DNA from: Marinomonas algarum
Lineage (GTDB): Bacteria > Pseudomonadota > Gammaproteobacteria > Pseudomonadales > Marinomonadaceae
Length of the DNA stretch: 64,000 nt
Direction: 5' to 3'
Assembly (NCBI RefSeq): GCF_020532605.1
Contig: NZ_JAJATW010000015.1
Span: 22,426-86,425 of the forward strand
Part shown: in pieces, positions 1 to 8,609 of the stretch
Numbering within the stretch: position 1 is the first letter of the stretch
How the letters are laid out: each line of letters starts with the position of its first letter
The notes under the pieces: model-generated
Told to the model about the DNA's origin: nothing
Databases searched by the model: none
What the model saw: the letters and a program-made list of their open reading frames with translations, nothing else
Made by a program: the position numbers and the translations under genes

Positions 1-100
1 CCGTATTCATGTATTGCATGTATTTATTAAAAAGTCTCAAAAAACACCAAAAAACGAGCTCAAACTTGCTCGTGAACGACAAAAAGAGGTTCAACAATGA
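1..100 (+). CDS. HigB/RelE-type toxin, C-terminal fragment (cut by window edge)
   Basis: An open frame runs in from the left edge and ends with TGA at 98-100, giving 32 residues. The tail contains HVFIKKSQKTPKNELKLA, which resembles the basic C-terminal end of phage Gp49-like/HigB mRNA-interferase toxins. Its stop overlaps the start of the downstream antitoxin as ATGA, the usual coupling in toxin-first HigBA modules. The family assignment rests on this short tail plus the neighbour, so the toxin's catalytic part cannot be judged from here. Confidence 0.6.
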   Translation, partial: RIHVLHVFIKKSQKTPKNELKLARERQKEVQQ

Positions 101-381
101 GTCTTCAAGCCCTGAAACAACGAGCTCTCAAAAATCCTGACGTGAAATCTGAATATGAGAAGCTCGAAAACGAATTTCACTTCATTGATCAACTGATTGG
201 CATGCGTATTAAAGCTGGCTTGACGCAACAACAAGTAGCAGAAAAAATGCATACTCAAAAAAGTAACATCAGTCGATTAGAGAGAGGCAACGCAAACCCT
301 AACTGGTCCACGCTATCAAAATACGCCCAGGCCTGTGGTTTTGAGTTAACGCTTACGGTACAAAGAAGCTCGTCAACCTAG
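97..381 (+). CDS. XRE-family antitoxin (HigA-like)
   Basis: This 94-residue protein has a helix-turn-helix domain at about residues 35-88, with GLTQQQVAEKM and KSNISRLERG marking the first helix and the recognition helix. An N-terminal acidic/helical stretch would contact the toxin. It follows the toxin frame with a 4-base ATGA overlap, so the two are translated together. In such modules the antitoxin neutralises the mRNA-cleaving toxin and represses the shared promoter, which here lies outside the window. The HTH family is clear; the pairing with a HigB-type toxin is inferred from order and the fragment. Confidence 0.8.
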   Translation: MSLQALKQRALKNPDVKSEYEKLENEFHFIDQLIGMRIKAGLTQQQVAEKMHTQKSNISRLERGNANPNWSTLSKYAQACGFELTLTVQRSSST

Positions 382-419
382 TGCGTTTTTGTGCGCTATA
401 GACCATTTCGATCGCCTTT

Positions 420-1349
420 TTACTGCGTTACTGGGTTTAAGTCTGTTCTTCTCAGTTCTTTCATGCGCAATCCAATGTTACCGAGTATCAGCATCATGCC
501 ACCGATAATTTGATAGCTGGTCAGGCTCATGTCTAAGAAAACCCAGTTGATGACGGCGGCGAAGACGGGAAAGGACAGCTCGGCCAACGTGGCCAGTTGC
601 GCAGGAACGGTTTTCAATCCCTGGTAATAAAACCACATGCCGATAAAACCACTGAGTAAGGCCATAACAACAACAAGACTCAGGTCTACTGAAGTCATGA
701 TGGACAAACTGTCTGACTGCGCCAACGCCATGGGCAGAAGCACCAATAATCCAGCGACAAATCGACCGGACATAATGGCATTCGCTGGCATATGTTGGTG
801 CGATAAGTATTTACCACACACGGTGGCCGCGCCCCATGCGGTTACGGCAATCAAAGTATAACCATAGCCCTTTAGCAAGCTCACCGTGTCACTCGAATAG
901 TGCCATTGAGCGTCGCCCAATACACGCAAGTCTGGCCACATCATGACAAAACTGCCCAACAAAATCACGGCAGCCCACTGAACAAAGTGCCCTTCAATAC
1001 GCTCTTTTAACAACCAATACGCCAGCAAAATGGCCACAATGGGTTGGAGTTTTTGCAATAAAATCACCACGGTAGGGTTTAAGTATTGAAAAGCTTCCGT
1101 GAAAGCCAAGGTACCCATGGCCGAGCCAATGCCACCGATAAAAAACAAACTTGAAAAGCCGCTAATCGACATATGGCGATACACATGACGGTAACGCCAC
1201 AGCATAGGACTGACAAACAACACGAGGGTAAGGTGTTCGATAAGAACGATTTGCAAAGTAGAATAGCCAGCGCCCAGTAAGGGGTAGCGTATTAAGGTAT
1301 CAAGCGCCCACGTAAAGCACGCGATCATGATAAAGAATGTTCCTGCCAT
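420..1349 (-). CDS. ribN: EamA/DMT-family transporter, probable riboflavin importer RibN
   Basis: The protein is 309 residues with about ten membrane helices in two EamA halves; the stretch around TEAFQYLNPTVVILLQKLQP is typical of the family. I chose the ATG at 1349 rather than the longer frame from 1427 because GGAG sits nine bases upstream and the first membrane helix then starts at once. The gene is transcribed from behind an FMN riboswitch. Riboswitch-controlled EamA proteins of this size are riboflavin importers (RibN) in Vibrio and Rhizobium, so import of riboflavin across the inner membrane is the best reading. The family is seen in the sequence; the substrate is inferred from the leader. 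Confidence 0.75.
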   Translation of the reverse strand: MAGTFFIMIACFTWALDTLIRYPLLGAGYSTLQIVLIEHLTLVLFVSPMLWRYRHVYRHMSISGFSSLFFIGGIGSAMGTLAFTEAFQYLNPTVVILLQKLQPIVAILLAYWLLKERIEGHFVQWAAVILLGSFVMMWPDLRVLGDAQWHYSSDTVSLLKGYGYTLIAVTAWGAATVCGKYLSHQHMPANAIMSGRFVAGLLVLLPMALAQSDSLSIMTSVDLSLVVVMALLSGFIGMWFYYQGLKTVPAQLATLAELSFPVFAAVINWVFLDMSLTSYQIIGGMMLILGNIGLRMKELRRTDLNPVTQ

Positions 1350-1466
1350 CTTGGTTTTCTCCAATGAATAAGATGCACAGGGGTGATGAGAACGAATAGT
1401 ACCAAGCACTGCGCTTTCAAAAAGCACACATGAACACCCCCATTGCTAGGCGCGTTAAAAGCTTGG

Positions 1467-1644
<178 letters not shown>

Positions 1645-1805
1645 TTAATGTAAATTTACGTAACTAACTCTAAACCCATCCCCTTACTGAGGCAATAATA
1701 AATCGACTTTTGAACACCCTAAAAAGTACAAAAATCTGACCGTTTACCCAGTATTAAGCTACACTCTGCAATCAATACAAATCTTGACCAGCTAGGATAG
1801 ATATC

Positions 1806-2708
1806 ATGCAAACCTCTTCTAAGAGTGGTGTTCTTTATGCCCTAACGGCCTTTACTTTATGGGCCATTGCGCCTATTTATTTTAAAGAAATGTCGTTTGT
1901 GCCCGCTCAAGAAATTCTGGCTCATCGTGTTATCTGGTCGTTTTTATTGGTATTAGCGCTTATTTTCATTCTGCGCTACAGCAAGGCGCTGGTCACCGTC
2001 TTAAAATCCCCTAAAATTTTGGCCGCTATGCTGGTGTCCACTTCCCTGATTGGCTTCAACTGGGGCACCTTTATTTGGGCGGTGCAAAATAACCAAATGC
2101 TCAGCGCCAGTTTGGGTTATTACATTAACCCGCTGATCAGTATTTTATTGGGGGTGATTTTCTTTAAGGAAAAGCTCGATACCATTCGTAAAGCCGCGGT
2201 ATTGCTGTGCTTTTGTGCCGTGGTGTTTGAGATCATACAATTTGGTTCGCTCCCTTGGATCGCCTTGGCACTCTCCATGACCTTCGCCTTTTATGGCCTG
2301 ATACGTAAGAAAATAGCGGTTGATAGCTTTACCGGCATGGCGATTGAAACGGCCATCATGTTGCCATTTGCCCTGATGTATTTGACTCTCAGCCCGTCTC
2401 CAACCTCGAATATTTTTGACAACAGCGCCAGCGTTAACTGGTTATTGTTTGCCGCTGGGCCAGTGACCATGGCGCCACTTATGTGTTTCGCGGCGGCGGC
2501 CAACCGGGTCAGCATGGTGACTCTCGGTTTCTTTCAATACATAGGCCCAACGGGGATGTTTTTCTTGGCGGTTTTTCTTTACGACGAGCCTCTCAGTTCA
2601 GAAAAGCTTACTACTTTTGTGTTGATTTGGTCGGCCTTAGCCATACTGATTTTCGACTCGATTCGACGCCTGCGCAAAGTGCCAGATGCTTACAAAAATA
2701 GTCCGTAA
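1806..2708 (+). CDS. rarD: RarD-family EamA transporter
   Basis: A 300-residue inner-membrane protein with about ten predicted helices. The opening SGVLYALTAFTLWAIAPIYF, then LAHRVIWSF and FNWGTFIWAVQNNQMLSASL, are signatures of RarD, a branch of the drug/metabolite transporter superfamily. RarD has been linked to chloramphenicol sensitivity, but its natural substrate is not established. The gene diverges from ribN with the riboswitch leader lying between them, and ends just before a strong hairpin. Confidence 0.85.
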   Translation: MQTSSKSGVLYALTAFTLWAIAPIYFKEMSFVPAQEILAHRVIWSFLLVLALIFILRYSKALVTVLKSPKILAAMLVSTSLIGFNWGTFIWAVQNNQMLSASLGYYINPLISILLGVIFFKEKLDTIRKAAVLLCFCAVVFEIIQFGSLPWIALALSMTFAFYGLIRKKIAVDSFTGMAIETAIMLPFALMYLTLSPSPTSNIFDNSASVNWLLFAAGPVTMAPLMCFAAAANRVSMVTLGFFQYIGPTGMFFLAVFLYDEPLSSEKLTTFVLIWSALAILIFDSIRRLRKVPDAYKNSP

Positions 2709-2738
2709 AACCCACAAAAAAGAGTTTCTTTTTTGTGC

Positions 2739-2764
2739 AACAGGCCGCACAATCGCGGCCTGTT
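2739..2764 (+). terminator. hairpin after rarD
   Basis: AACAGGCCGC (2739-2748) pairs with GCGGCCTGTT (2755-2764) around a six-base loop. The U-tract is only three bases, so termination may be partial; the next gene starts 19 bases later. Confidence 0.55.
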
Positions 2765-2783
2765 TAGCAACTGATAACACGCC

Positions 2784-3590
2784 ATGAAAATCATCTCTTT
2801 TGACGCCCTAAGAACGCTCCACTTACCTCACGTTCGTTACATAAAACCCGAAGCGATGTACGACCATTTAGAGGAAATTAAAGCGGCAGATTGGTTACTG
2901 TTCCCACAATATTGGCAACTGACAGCCCTCACCTGTGGCCTCAAAAAACGTATTTTTCCCAGTATGGCGTCTTACCTAATTGGCCATGACAAAATTGAGA
3001 TGACACGTACTTTTAACACCGTCGCACATCAACAACACCCGTACACCTTGATCGCAGCCAATACGCCCTATGAAGCCGAGCGAATTTGGGACGAAATGCA
3101 CACGCCCTTTGTGGCCAAAATCCCGCGCAGCAGCATGGGCAATGGGGTATTTTTGATCGACACCATTGGCCAATGGCGTGATTACGTAGAAAAAACCGAC
3201 GTGCTGTACGCACAAGAATATTTACCAATTGATCGTGATATGCGCGTTATTTGGGTGGGCAATAAAATTGTCAGTGGCTACTGGCGTTTGCAGTCAGATA
3301 ATGGCTTTCATAACAACATCAGCCAAGGTGGTCAGGTGGAAGTCGCCTTGATCCCCAAAGAAGCCCAGGATCTCGTGACCTTCCTCGCCGAATCGTTGGA
3401 CATCAACCATGCCGGATTCGACATCGCCATGGTCGGCTCTGTGCCTTACGTGATTGAAATCAATCGAATTTTTGGCAACCAAGGACTGCCCAATATTCAA
3501 CATGACGTGAATACAGAACTGCTGAATTACTTGAACGAGCAGCACCTGTTATCGACTGCCGATCTCATCGATCAGCCAAGTGGGTTTTAA
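2784..3590 (+). CDS. RimK-like ATP-grasp ligase
   Basis: A 268-residue protein with an ATP-grasp fold. The ATP-binding lysine region is FVAKIPRSSMGNGVFLID (about residues 109-126), followed by QEYLPIDRDMRVIWVG and HNNISQGGQ. The metal-binding segment is PYVIEINRIFGNQG near residue 220, with the expected E-x-N. These are the marks of RimK/glutathione-synthetase-like enzymes that join a carboxylate to an amine through an acyl-phosphate. The N-terminal pre-grasp domain is short. The substrate is unknown; nothing adjacent indicates a peptide or cofactor pathway. It is separate from the second ATP-grasp gene at 7698-8609. Confidence 0.75.
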   Translation: MKIISFDALRTLHLPHVRYIKPEAMYDHLEEIKAADWLLFPQYWQLTALTCGLKKRIFPSMASYLIGHDKIEMTRTFNTVAHQQHPYTLIAANTPYEAERIWDEMHTPFVAKIPRSSMGNGVFLIDTIGQWRDYVEKTDVLYAQEYLPIDRDMRVIWVGNKIVSGYWRLQSDNGFHNNISQGGQVEVALIPKEAQDLVTFLAESLDINHAGFDIAMVGSVPYVIEINRIFGNQGLPNIQHDVNTELLNYLNEQHLLSTADLIDQPSGF

Positions 3591-3599
3591 CCGCCCCTA

Positions 3600-4070
3600 T
3601 TAGGCTAGAGGACGAGTGCTTATCATGCGCTTAATCGTATCAAGTGCACGACCCAGTGCTTCTGTCGCCTCGGTTCGAACGGGGTTACGAATCTGACACT
3701 GATTGATACTATCCGCGTACTCAGTGAACAGTTTTTGTTCGGTATAGCGCTCATTAAGATGGAGCAAAAAGGTTTTGCGTTGTCGATCGAAGAGTTTTTG
3801 CATCAGCCTCGCTTGGGTTTTATTGCCGCCATACATGTGCACAAGTTTTGGCGTAATCACCTCATCTTGTAAGAAACGGCTGTACATAAATAGGCCTTTG
3901 TGAACGACAGCAATGTCTTGCGGGTCGTAATTCGGGCTAAACTCAGACAACTTGATGTCAACAAAATCGACCAGCGCCAAGCAAGAATTCAATTCATTAA
4001 TAGACGACCCTGCAGAATAAGACACGGACGAGCATAACAAACCAATGATCAATAATAGTCGTTTGTACAT
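3600..4070 (-). CDS. secreted hypothetical protein
   Basis: A 156-residue protein with a signal peptide of about 19 residues (MYKRLLLIIGLLCSSVSYSA), so it is probably periplasmic. The mature part is mainly helical and has two cysteines (Cys in LNSCLAL and NQCQIRN) that could form a disulphide. GGAGG lies five bases upstream of the ATG at 4070. I do not recognise the family. It is convergent with the ATP-grasp gene, only nine bases away, and is not obviously part of the operon that ends at 4243. Confidence 0.65.
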   Translation of the reverse strand: MYKRLLLIIGLLCSSVSYSAGSSINELNSCLALVDFVDIKLSEFSPNYDPQDIAVVHKGLFMYSRFLQDEVITPKLVHMYGGNKTQARLMQKLFDRQRKTFLLHLNERYTEQKLFTEYADSINQCQIRNPVRTEATEALGRALDTIKRMISTRPLA

Positions 4071-4242
4071 GGTGACCTCCGTGTTTTGCGTTTATGTCGA
4101 TTCGATACCCTTTTAAAATAGAGCAATGGCGAGAGATTCGTCAATTGCTTGGGGGTCGGTGTTAACATATTAAAACAGGAAAAGTTCAGAACGACACAAA
4201 AGTGTATCAGTATTTATCTTCTACTGACTGACCGTATAAATA

Positions 4243-4512
4243 CTATGATCGAATGCTCGGCGCCGTTTTATTCAGGCGTTTAGGGCGTTTTTCCCAACGT
4301 ACTTTGATGTCAAACTGTTGGCTGTCTTCGTCTTCCGACGCCGTCACTTTTAGTCGCATCAACCCCTTAGGATCTAACTGAAGCGTCCCTTCTTTTTCAT
4401 CACTGAACGCCAGCTTACCTTTGCCTAGACCTTTCGAAAGGGCTTTTAACACATCTTGAATATCGTTGGTGTCTAGTAACGCTTCGTATTTGAATTCGGT
4501 TTTTGATTTCAT
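4243..4512 (-). CDS. amphi-Trp domain protein
   Basis: An 89-residue protein whose layout (N-terminal KSKTEFKYEALLDTNDIQDV, a glycine/lysine-rich centre, and FDIKVRWEKR near the end) matches the amphi-Trp domain. The invariant tryptophan sits in an amphipathic C-terminal strand. It is the last gene of a six-gene leftward operon, five bases after the metallophosphatase stop. Amphi-Trp proteins recur next to HprK-related kinases and ATP-grasp enzymes but have no known function. Its small size makes it a plausible substrate or carrier for the enzymes upstream, which is inference. Confidence 0.75.
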   Translation of the reverse strand: MKSKTEFKYEALLDTNDIQDVLKALSKGLGKGKLAFSDEKEGTLQLDPKGLMRLKVTASEDEDSQQFDIKVRWEKRPKRLNKTAPSIRS

Positions 4513-4517
4513 ACCAT

Positions 4518-5843
4518 TTACTCGTAAATGCCTTTTAATTCGTTCGCACTCATCACTTTGGCCGTTGGATAATCACAGCTCAATCCGACAATGCCAGTGG
4601 TTTTGTCAATTAAGGTTGCACCAATACCATAGCTGTCTAACCCTTCGACTTTACGAGAATGAGAGTCCAACGTAATGTCGGCTTCCACGTGTACCAAGCC
4701 TTTTTTGATCGCCACACGTTGTCCTTGCTGACGGTTAATATGGCCTTGTACCACCACATGAATCCCAGCTTTATGAATCGCATCGACGCCACGCGCTGTC
4801 AAAGGCAAGTCTGCGTCGCGGTACTTGGTACGAAAGGTATTGGCAATGGAACTGTAGTAAAAGCTGAACAAATCACGGCGCTTTAAATTACGGTGAAACG
4901 CTTTATTGGCGTATTGGGTACCATTTTTGAGCAGCATTTGCGCCATACTGTCGTCAAGCCCAGCGTGCAAGAACAAAAAAGACCCGCGCTTTGCCACCAG
5001 CGCCATTTTGCGGAAGAACCAGTTGAACTCGCCTTTTTTGTGTAAAAATAACTGCTGGCATTTCAACGAAGTAGCGTACACCTGACGCAAACTCAACCCC
5101 GCTGCCAAGCAGTGTTTTTCAAAGCTGTGATTTTTCGATGCCATTTTGCGCACTTCACGATCGATACCCTCTACGGTTAAAAAGCCCGCCGCATGAAAAG
5201 GAAACTCTTTGAACCAATCATCGCCAGGAAACAGCAACGTACGGCAGGTATCTTCGTCGGGAATTTTTTTGTCCCACTTAGTATCTGCTAGATACTCGTC
5301 AAACACTTCTCGAAACAAGGGCACGACCTTTTTGCCCATGCGGACAAAAAAGTGCTGGTTGCCTATGTCTTTTTTCCGCGCCAGCGCCAACAAACCCATC
5401 AACAAACGCAAGTCATGATTGCCCGCCAGTAAGGTCACGCGAGCTTTGAGTTTGTACAACTGCTTCACGCTGCGCAGTAAGGTGAGATTACTGGGTCCCT
5501 TATCGAGGCAATCACCACCAACTATGATGTCGGTGCGACGCCCTTTTTTGGTTAACGTCAGCTGACCTAAAGCGGCTTTTTTCTTACGCTCGGCCACACC
5601 CGCTGCAATGAGAGACGCTTCGAATGCCTCAGCATCGGCATGGGGATCAGAAATAAACACGACGGGGCGCTTTGGCCAGCGTAGCTTGTTCTTTTTAAAC
5701 CGCGATGGCGTTTTACTCGTGGACAACACATGATGATTGACCGAGCTGTCGTCCCGCGGCCACGGTGCCCACTCACTCGGTAATCGAGTCGTAATGTCCG
5801 CGTGATTAGGGTGATCGAAAACACAAGGGAGAGGACTTTTCAT
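4518..5843 (-). CDS. calcineurin-type metallophosphoesterase
   Basis: A 441-residue protein with the full metallophosphatase motif set: SDPHAD (D-x-H), GGDCLDKG (GDxxDxxG-type), GNHD, LHAG and QGHIN, in that order from about residue 65 to 370. These residues bind the two metals and the phosphate. The first 60 residues form a polar, proline-rich extension with no signal peptide, so the enzyme is cytoplasmic. It is the fifth gene of the leftward operon, between the histidine phosphatase (53-base gap) and the amphi-Trp gene (5-base gap). The substrate is unknown; the two kinases upstream suggest it removes a phosphate they add. Confidence 0.8.
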   Translation of the reverse strand: MKSPLPCVFDHPNHADITTRLPSEWAPWPRDDSSVNHHVLSTSKTPSRFKKNKLRWPKRPVVFISDPHADAEAFEASLIAAGVAERKKKAALGQLTLTKKGRRTDIIVGGDCLDKGPSNLTLLRSVKQLYKLKARVTLLAGNHDLRLLMGLLALARKKDIGNQHFFVRMGKKVVPLFREVFDEYLADTKWDKKIPDEDTCRTLLFPGDDWFKEFPFHAAGFLTVEGIDREVRKMASKNHSFEKHCLAAGLSLRQVYATSLKCQQLFLHKKGEFNWFFRKMALVAKRGSFLFLHAGLDDSMAQMLLKNGTQYANKAFHRNLKRRDLFSFYYSSIANTFRTKYRDADLPLTARGVDAIHKAGIHVVVQGHINRQQGQRVAIKKGLVHVEADITLDSHSRKVEGLDSYGIGATLIDKTTGIVGLSCDYPTAKVMSANELKGIYE

Positions 5844-5896
5844 CGGTTAATTACCTTTGTAATGTGGGCGTGCAAATCACGTGTTGTGTAAAAATA

Positions 5897-6577
5897 TCAG
5901 TCAGGGACATCATGAATTTGACGCTGCTTCCAGTCACCAAAACAGTTCACTGTGGGTTTCCCTTCTATAAACTCAAACACAATAGGATGACCATAAAACA
6001 TGCTAAGCCGTTTAATATCGCAAAATTCTATGACATTTAAATGACAAGCCGCGTGTCGTATTGACGCGCCATGGCCAACAAACAGCTTAATACGGCCGTT
6101 ATCACCAGCGTGCTGTTGCCAGCCCCGTACGTGGCTGGCCACCCGTTCGCCCGCTTGCCATAAGGACTCCGCGCCATCAAATGGCAGGCAATAATGACTG
6201 TCAGACTTCCAATGAGCGGGAGGAGCATCAAATCTTGGATCGAGCGCTAAAATGCGCTCTATTTCATCAATCGACAAGTTGGCCACCGCGCCCACGCTGC
6301 GCTCGCACAATGCAGGAAAAGACGCGATCATAGGCGCGTCGTCAAAAAACTCGCTCAACTCTTCCACATAGAGGCTTGCTGTTTGCCATGCACGCAACAA
6401 AGTCGAGGCATCCACTTGAGCCTCTAAACGCAAGCCTTGCTCCGCTAGCCACGCCCCAAACGCCCTCGCTTGGCGCCGCACTTCCTGTTCCCCTTCAGGC
6501 GTCAACGGAAAGGGTTGTAGGGCGCTCGGTACCTTCTTTAATTGCTCGTATGCTCCGTGGCGGATAAAAGCAATCAT
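5897..6577 (-). CDS. histidine phosphatase family protein
   Basis: A 226-residue cytoplasmic protein of the phosphoglycerate-mutase-like superfamily. The phosphohistidine loop is FIRHGAYEQ at the N-terminus, the second arginine is in TLLRAWQTA, a catalytic acid candidate is in LCERSVG, and the second histidine is in LFVGHGASIRHA near residue 170. All catalytic elements are therefore present. Its ATG overlaps the TGA of the HprK-related kinase (ATGA at 6574-6577), which implies coupled translation. It is one of two phosphatases in the operon. The target could be phosphoprotein or a small phospho-metabolite; the sequence does not say. Confidence 0.85.
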   Translation of the reverse strand: MIAFIRHGAYEQLKKVPSALQPFPLTPEGEQEVRRQARAFGAWLAEQGLRLEAQVDASTLLRAWQTASLYVEELSEFFDDAPMIASFPALCERSVGAVANLSIDEIERILALDPRFDAPPAHWKSDSHYCLPFDGAESLWQAGERVASHVRGWQQHAGDNGRIKLFVGHGASIRHAACHLNVIEFCDIKRLSMFYGHPIVFEFIEGKPTVNCFGDWKQRQIHDVPD

Positions 6578-7701
6578 GCTGGATCCAAAGCAGCGATCAG
6601 TTCATACGCGCGATCAAAGTCGATTTTGCCCGTCAACCGATACACGGTTACGTTCGCCAGTTCATCAGCGTAATGAGCGACTGAATCTATGGCGTTCAAA
6701 TCTGCAAATACGCCTTCGTTGTCTTGGTAAAAAGGCCCTGGACGCTTGCGTAATCCTTCGATCACATCGGGCTGTGTGGCCAGATCAACTCGTTCCAAAC
6801 ACGTTGGTTCAGGGCTGTTTAACGACCAATCCAACATAACCAAGCGCGATAAATGCCCCGTCAAACACACGCGATCTGCGCCGTATTCGTCTTCAATTTG
6901 CACGTCGTATTTTTCTTCTAATGACCAAAGCTCGCTTTGTGGCATCTCGCGTAATGCGGCTTGGCGCGCTTCGGGCAAAATATGACGCAAGCGATCCGCG
7001 TGCAACAAGGTACCAGGGTTCACTCTGGGTAACTTAGCCAGCCCCATGGTGGCGGTACCCTGAGCCGTTTTTTTGATTAAAATCCGGTCATTGGTTAAAA
7101 AATTTCGCTCTGGGTTTTCCAAACAACGCAGCATCAGCGTCGATTTACCACCACCAGAGCCCGCCGCTATGGCGGTCACTTCGCCTTTTACACTGAAGCC
7201 CGATGCATGACCTAAAGAGAATCCTTGGCGCAAATAGTGGTTCAAAAATTGGTTGTTAATAAAATTGATGATTTGTGCCACATTGGCTGAACAAGGTCCC
7301 ACTGCAACGACCTGATCAGGGCGTTGCAAAAACACCATACCGGTTTTGAATTTCTTAATCCAGCGACCGCCTTCCACATCAAGGTAGCCTTCTTTTCGTC
7401 CCTGCTTACCGGCTTCACGCGGCACGTCGAGCCAATTAAGTTCCTCACCCACCGCGTCTTGCTCTATGGCAAACACCTGCAGTGCCGTGGTGGGGGCGGT
7501 GGTTTGCTTTAACGTGGCGGGTAGCTTTAACGTGGTGGGTAACTTTAAATAGCTACGGTAATAATCAGCGATCCCTGCAAGCAACATGGTTTCATTAGAA
7601 TGAACTGTGATACTCAAATCCGCAAACGCCAGCTGAATCGTGTTAGTACAGCGACTCAGAGCGTCGTCCACATGAGGTAAATTTAATAAGGCTTTGATCA
7701 T
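6574..7701 (-). CDS. HprK-related P-loop kinase (kinase B type)
   Basis: A 375-residue protein with a Walker A loop GSGGGKST at residues 181-188, preceded by GHASGFSVKGEVTAIAA and followed by FLTNDRILI, the arrangement of HPr kinase/phosphorylase-like proteins. HPr kinases phosphorylate a serine on a small protein. The start at 7701 is preferred over the longer frame from 7776: GGAGGG lies nine bases upstream and the ATG overlaps the ATP-grasp stop as ATGA. A tandem 18-base duplication encodes a repeated LPxTLK near residues 53-65. The match to the HprK-related kinases that accompany amphi-Trp and ATP-grasp genes is strong by context; the phosphorylated target is unknown. Confidence 0.8.
   Translation of the reverse strand: MIKALLNLPHVDDALSRCTNTIQLAFADLSITVHSNETMLLAGIADYYRSYLKLPTTLKLPATLKQTTAPTTALQVFAIEQDAVGEELNWLDVPREAGKQGRKEGYLDVEGGRWIKKFKTGMVFLQRPDQVVAVGPCSANVAQIINFINNQFLNHYLRQGFSLGHASGFSVKGEVTAIAAGSGGGKSTLMLRCLENPERNFLTNDRILIKKTAQGTATMGLAKLPRVNPGTLLHADRLRHILPEARQAALREMPQSELWSLEEKYDVQIEDEYGADRVCLTGHLSRLVMLDWSLNSPEPTCLERVDLATQPDVIEGLRKRPGPFYQDNEGVFADLNAIDSVAHYADELANVTVYRLTGKIDFDRAYELIAALDPA
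7506..7541 (-). repeat. in-frame 18-base tandem duplication in the HprK-related kinase
   Basis: Two adjacent 18-base units (7506-7523 and 7524-7541) differ at one base, and a partial third begins at 7542. They encode the six-residue repeat LPTTLK/LPATLK in a linker before the kinase core. Being a multiple of three, it keeps the frame. Confidence 0.85.
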
Positions 7702-8609
7702 GGTTGTGTTCCCTCCGACAAGCCACATGACTGTAAAACATAGGTGGCGTAAGCACTGGCGGCGTCGATGTTGCATCCTTCTAGGGCGCCTTTAAAGCCA
7801 CCAAACGCAGACACTTCAAACACCACAGGGCCTTGGTTTGTCAGGGCGATGTCGACCGTGGTGAAGCTGAGATCGTAGCAAGATTGAGCGCGTCGCCCCA
7901 GTTCGATCAAATCCGCATCGGGCTCGAACAATTCGTATTTGCCGCCACTGTTGATGGTGGTGTTCCAAGCGTCTTTATTGCCAACACGGGCATAAGTACA
8001 CAGATACTCACCACCAATGAAGACCATGCCGAGATCTCGACCATCGAGCTCCACCGTTTGTTGAATATAGTAAATACTTTGGGTATGGCGGTATTTTTCT
8101 AAGGCGTCTCGTACCACCTCGTCACTGTCGGCGGGAGTTAATATGATCATGCCACGCGCTTTTGTTGAATACAGGGGCTTTAAAATCGCCGAACCAAATT
8201 CCCGTACCGTTGCAAACGCCTGCTCAGCACTTTCAGTAATGCGTGTTTTCGGCATAGGGATGTTGCCTTGTTGCAAAGCGAGGGTGCCGCTTAGGCGATT
8301 GACCAAGTTACCGACACTGTGGGTCGGGCTGAACAGTTTGACGCCGGCACGCTCTGCGTAAGACAGCAAATGAATGCGATCTTCTGTGGCGGGGGAATAG
8401 GTCTCACTGATTTTCTTGATGATCAAGCCGTCGAGGGTCATCAGATCCAACCCTTGATACATAAGTTGTTGAGTATCGAGGCGCAGTTCCACTTGGCTCA
8501 TGTCGATCACCGCACGAAAGCCAGTGCGCTCTTCTAAGCGATCCGCCAAGACTTCTGTCGACCATTTTCCTGGAATACCAATGACCCCAATTCGTGGCTT
8601 ATTCAACAT
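7698..8609 (-). CDS. ATP-grasp enzyme, GAK-system type
   Basis: A 303-residue RimK/GshB-like protein. The N-terminal pre-grasp domain starts with RIGVIGIPGKWSTEVLADRL. The ATP-grasp core has AILKPLYSTKARGMI, YIQQTVELDGRDLGMVFIGG, NTTINSGGKYE and VVFEVSAFGGFKGA. The last motif carries E-x-S where most relatives have E-x-N for metal binding, a point to check against close homologues. Its start overlaps the end of the kinase-like gene upstream by 11 bases, and its stop overlaps the HprK-related gene by four. ATP-grasp enzymes with these neighbours are predicted peptide or amine ligases of unknown substrate. Confidence 0.8.
   Translation of the reverse strand: MLNKPRIGVIGIPGKWSTEVLADRLEERTGFRAVIDMSQVELRLDTQQLMYQGLDLMTLDGLIIKKISETYSPATEDRIHLLSYAERAGVKLFSPTHSVGNLVNRLSGTLALQQGNIPMPKTRITESAEQAFATVREFGSAILKPLYSTKARGMIILTPADSDEVVRDALEKYRHTQSIYYIQQTVELDGRDLGMVFIGGEYLCTYARVGNKDAWNTTINSGGKYELFEPDADLIELGRRAQSCYDLSFTTVDIALTNQGPVVFEVSAFGGFKGALEGCNIDAASAYATYVLQSCGLSEGTQP

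Noticed and set aside
7702..7776. extended start of the HprK-related kinase
   Set aside because: It would overlap the ATP-grasp gene by 79 bases; the internal ATG at 7701 has GGAGGG and an ATGA overlap.
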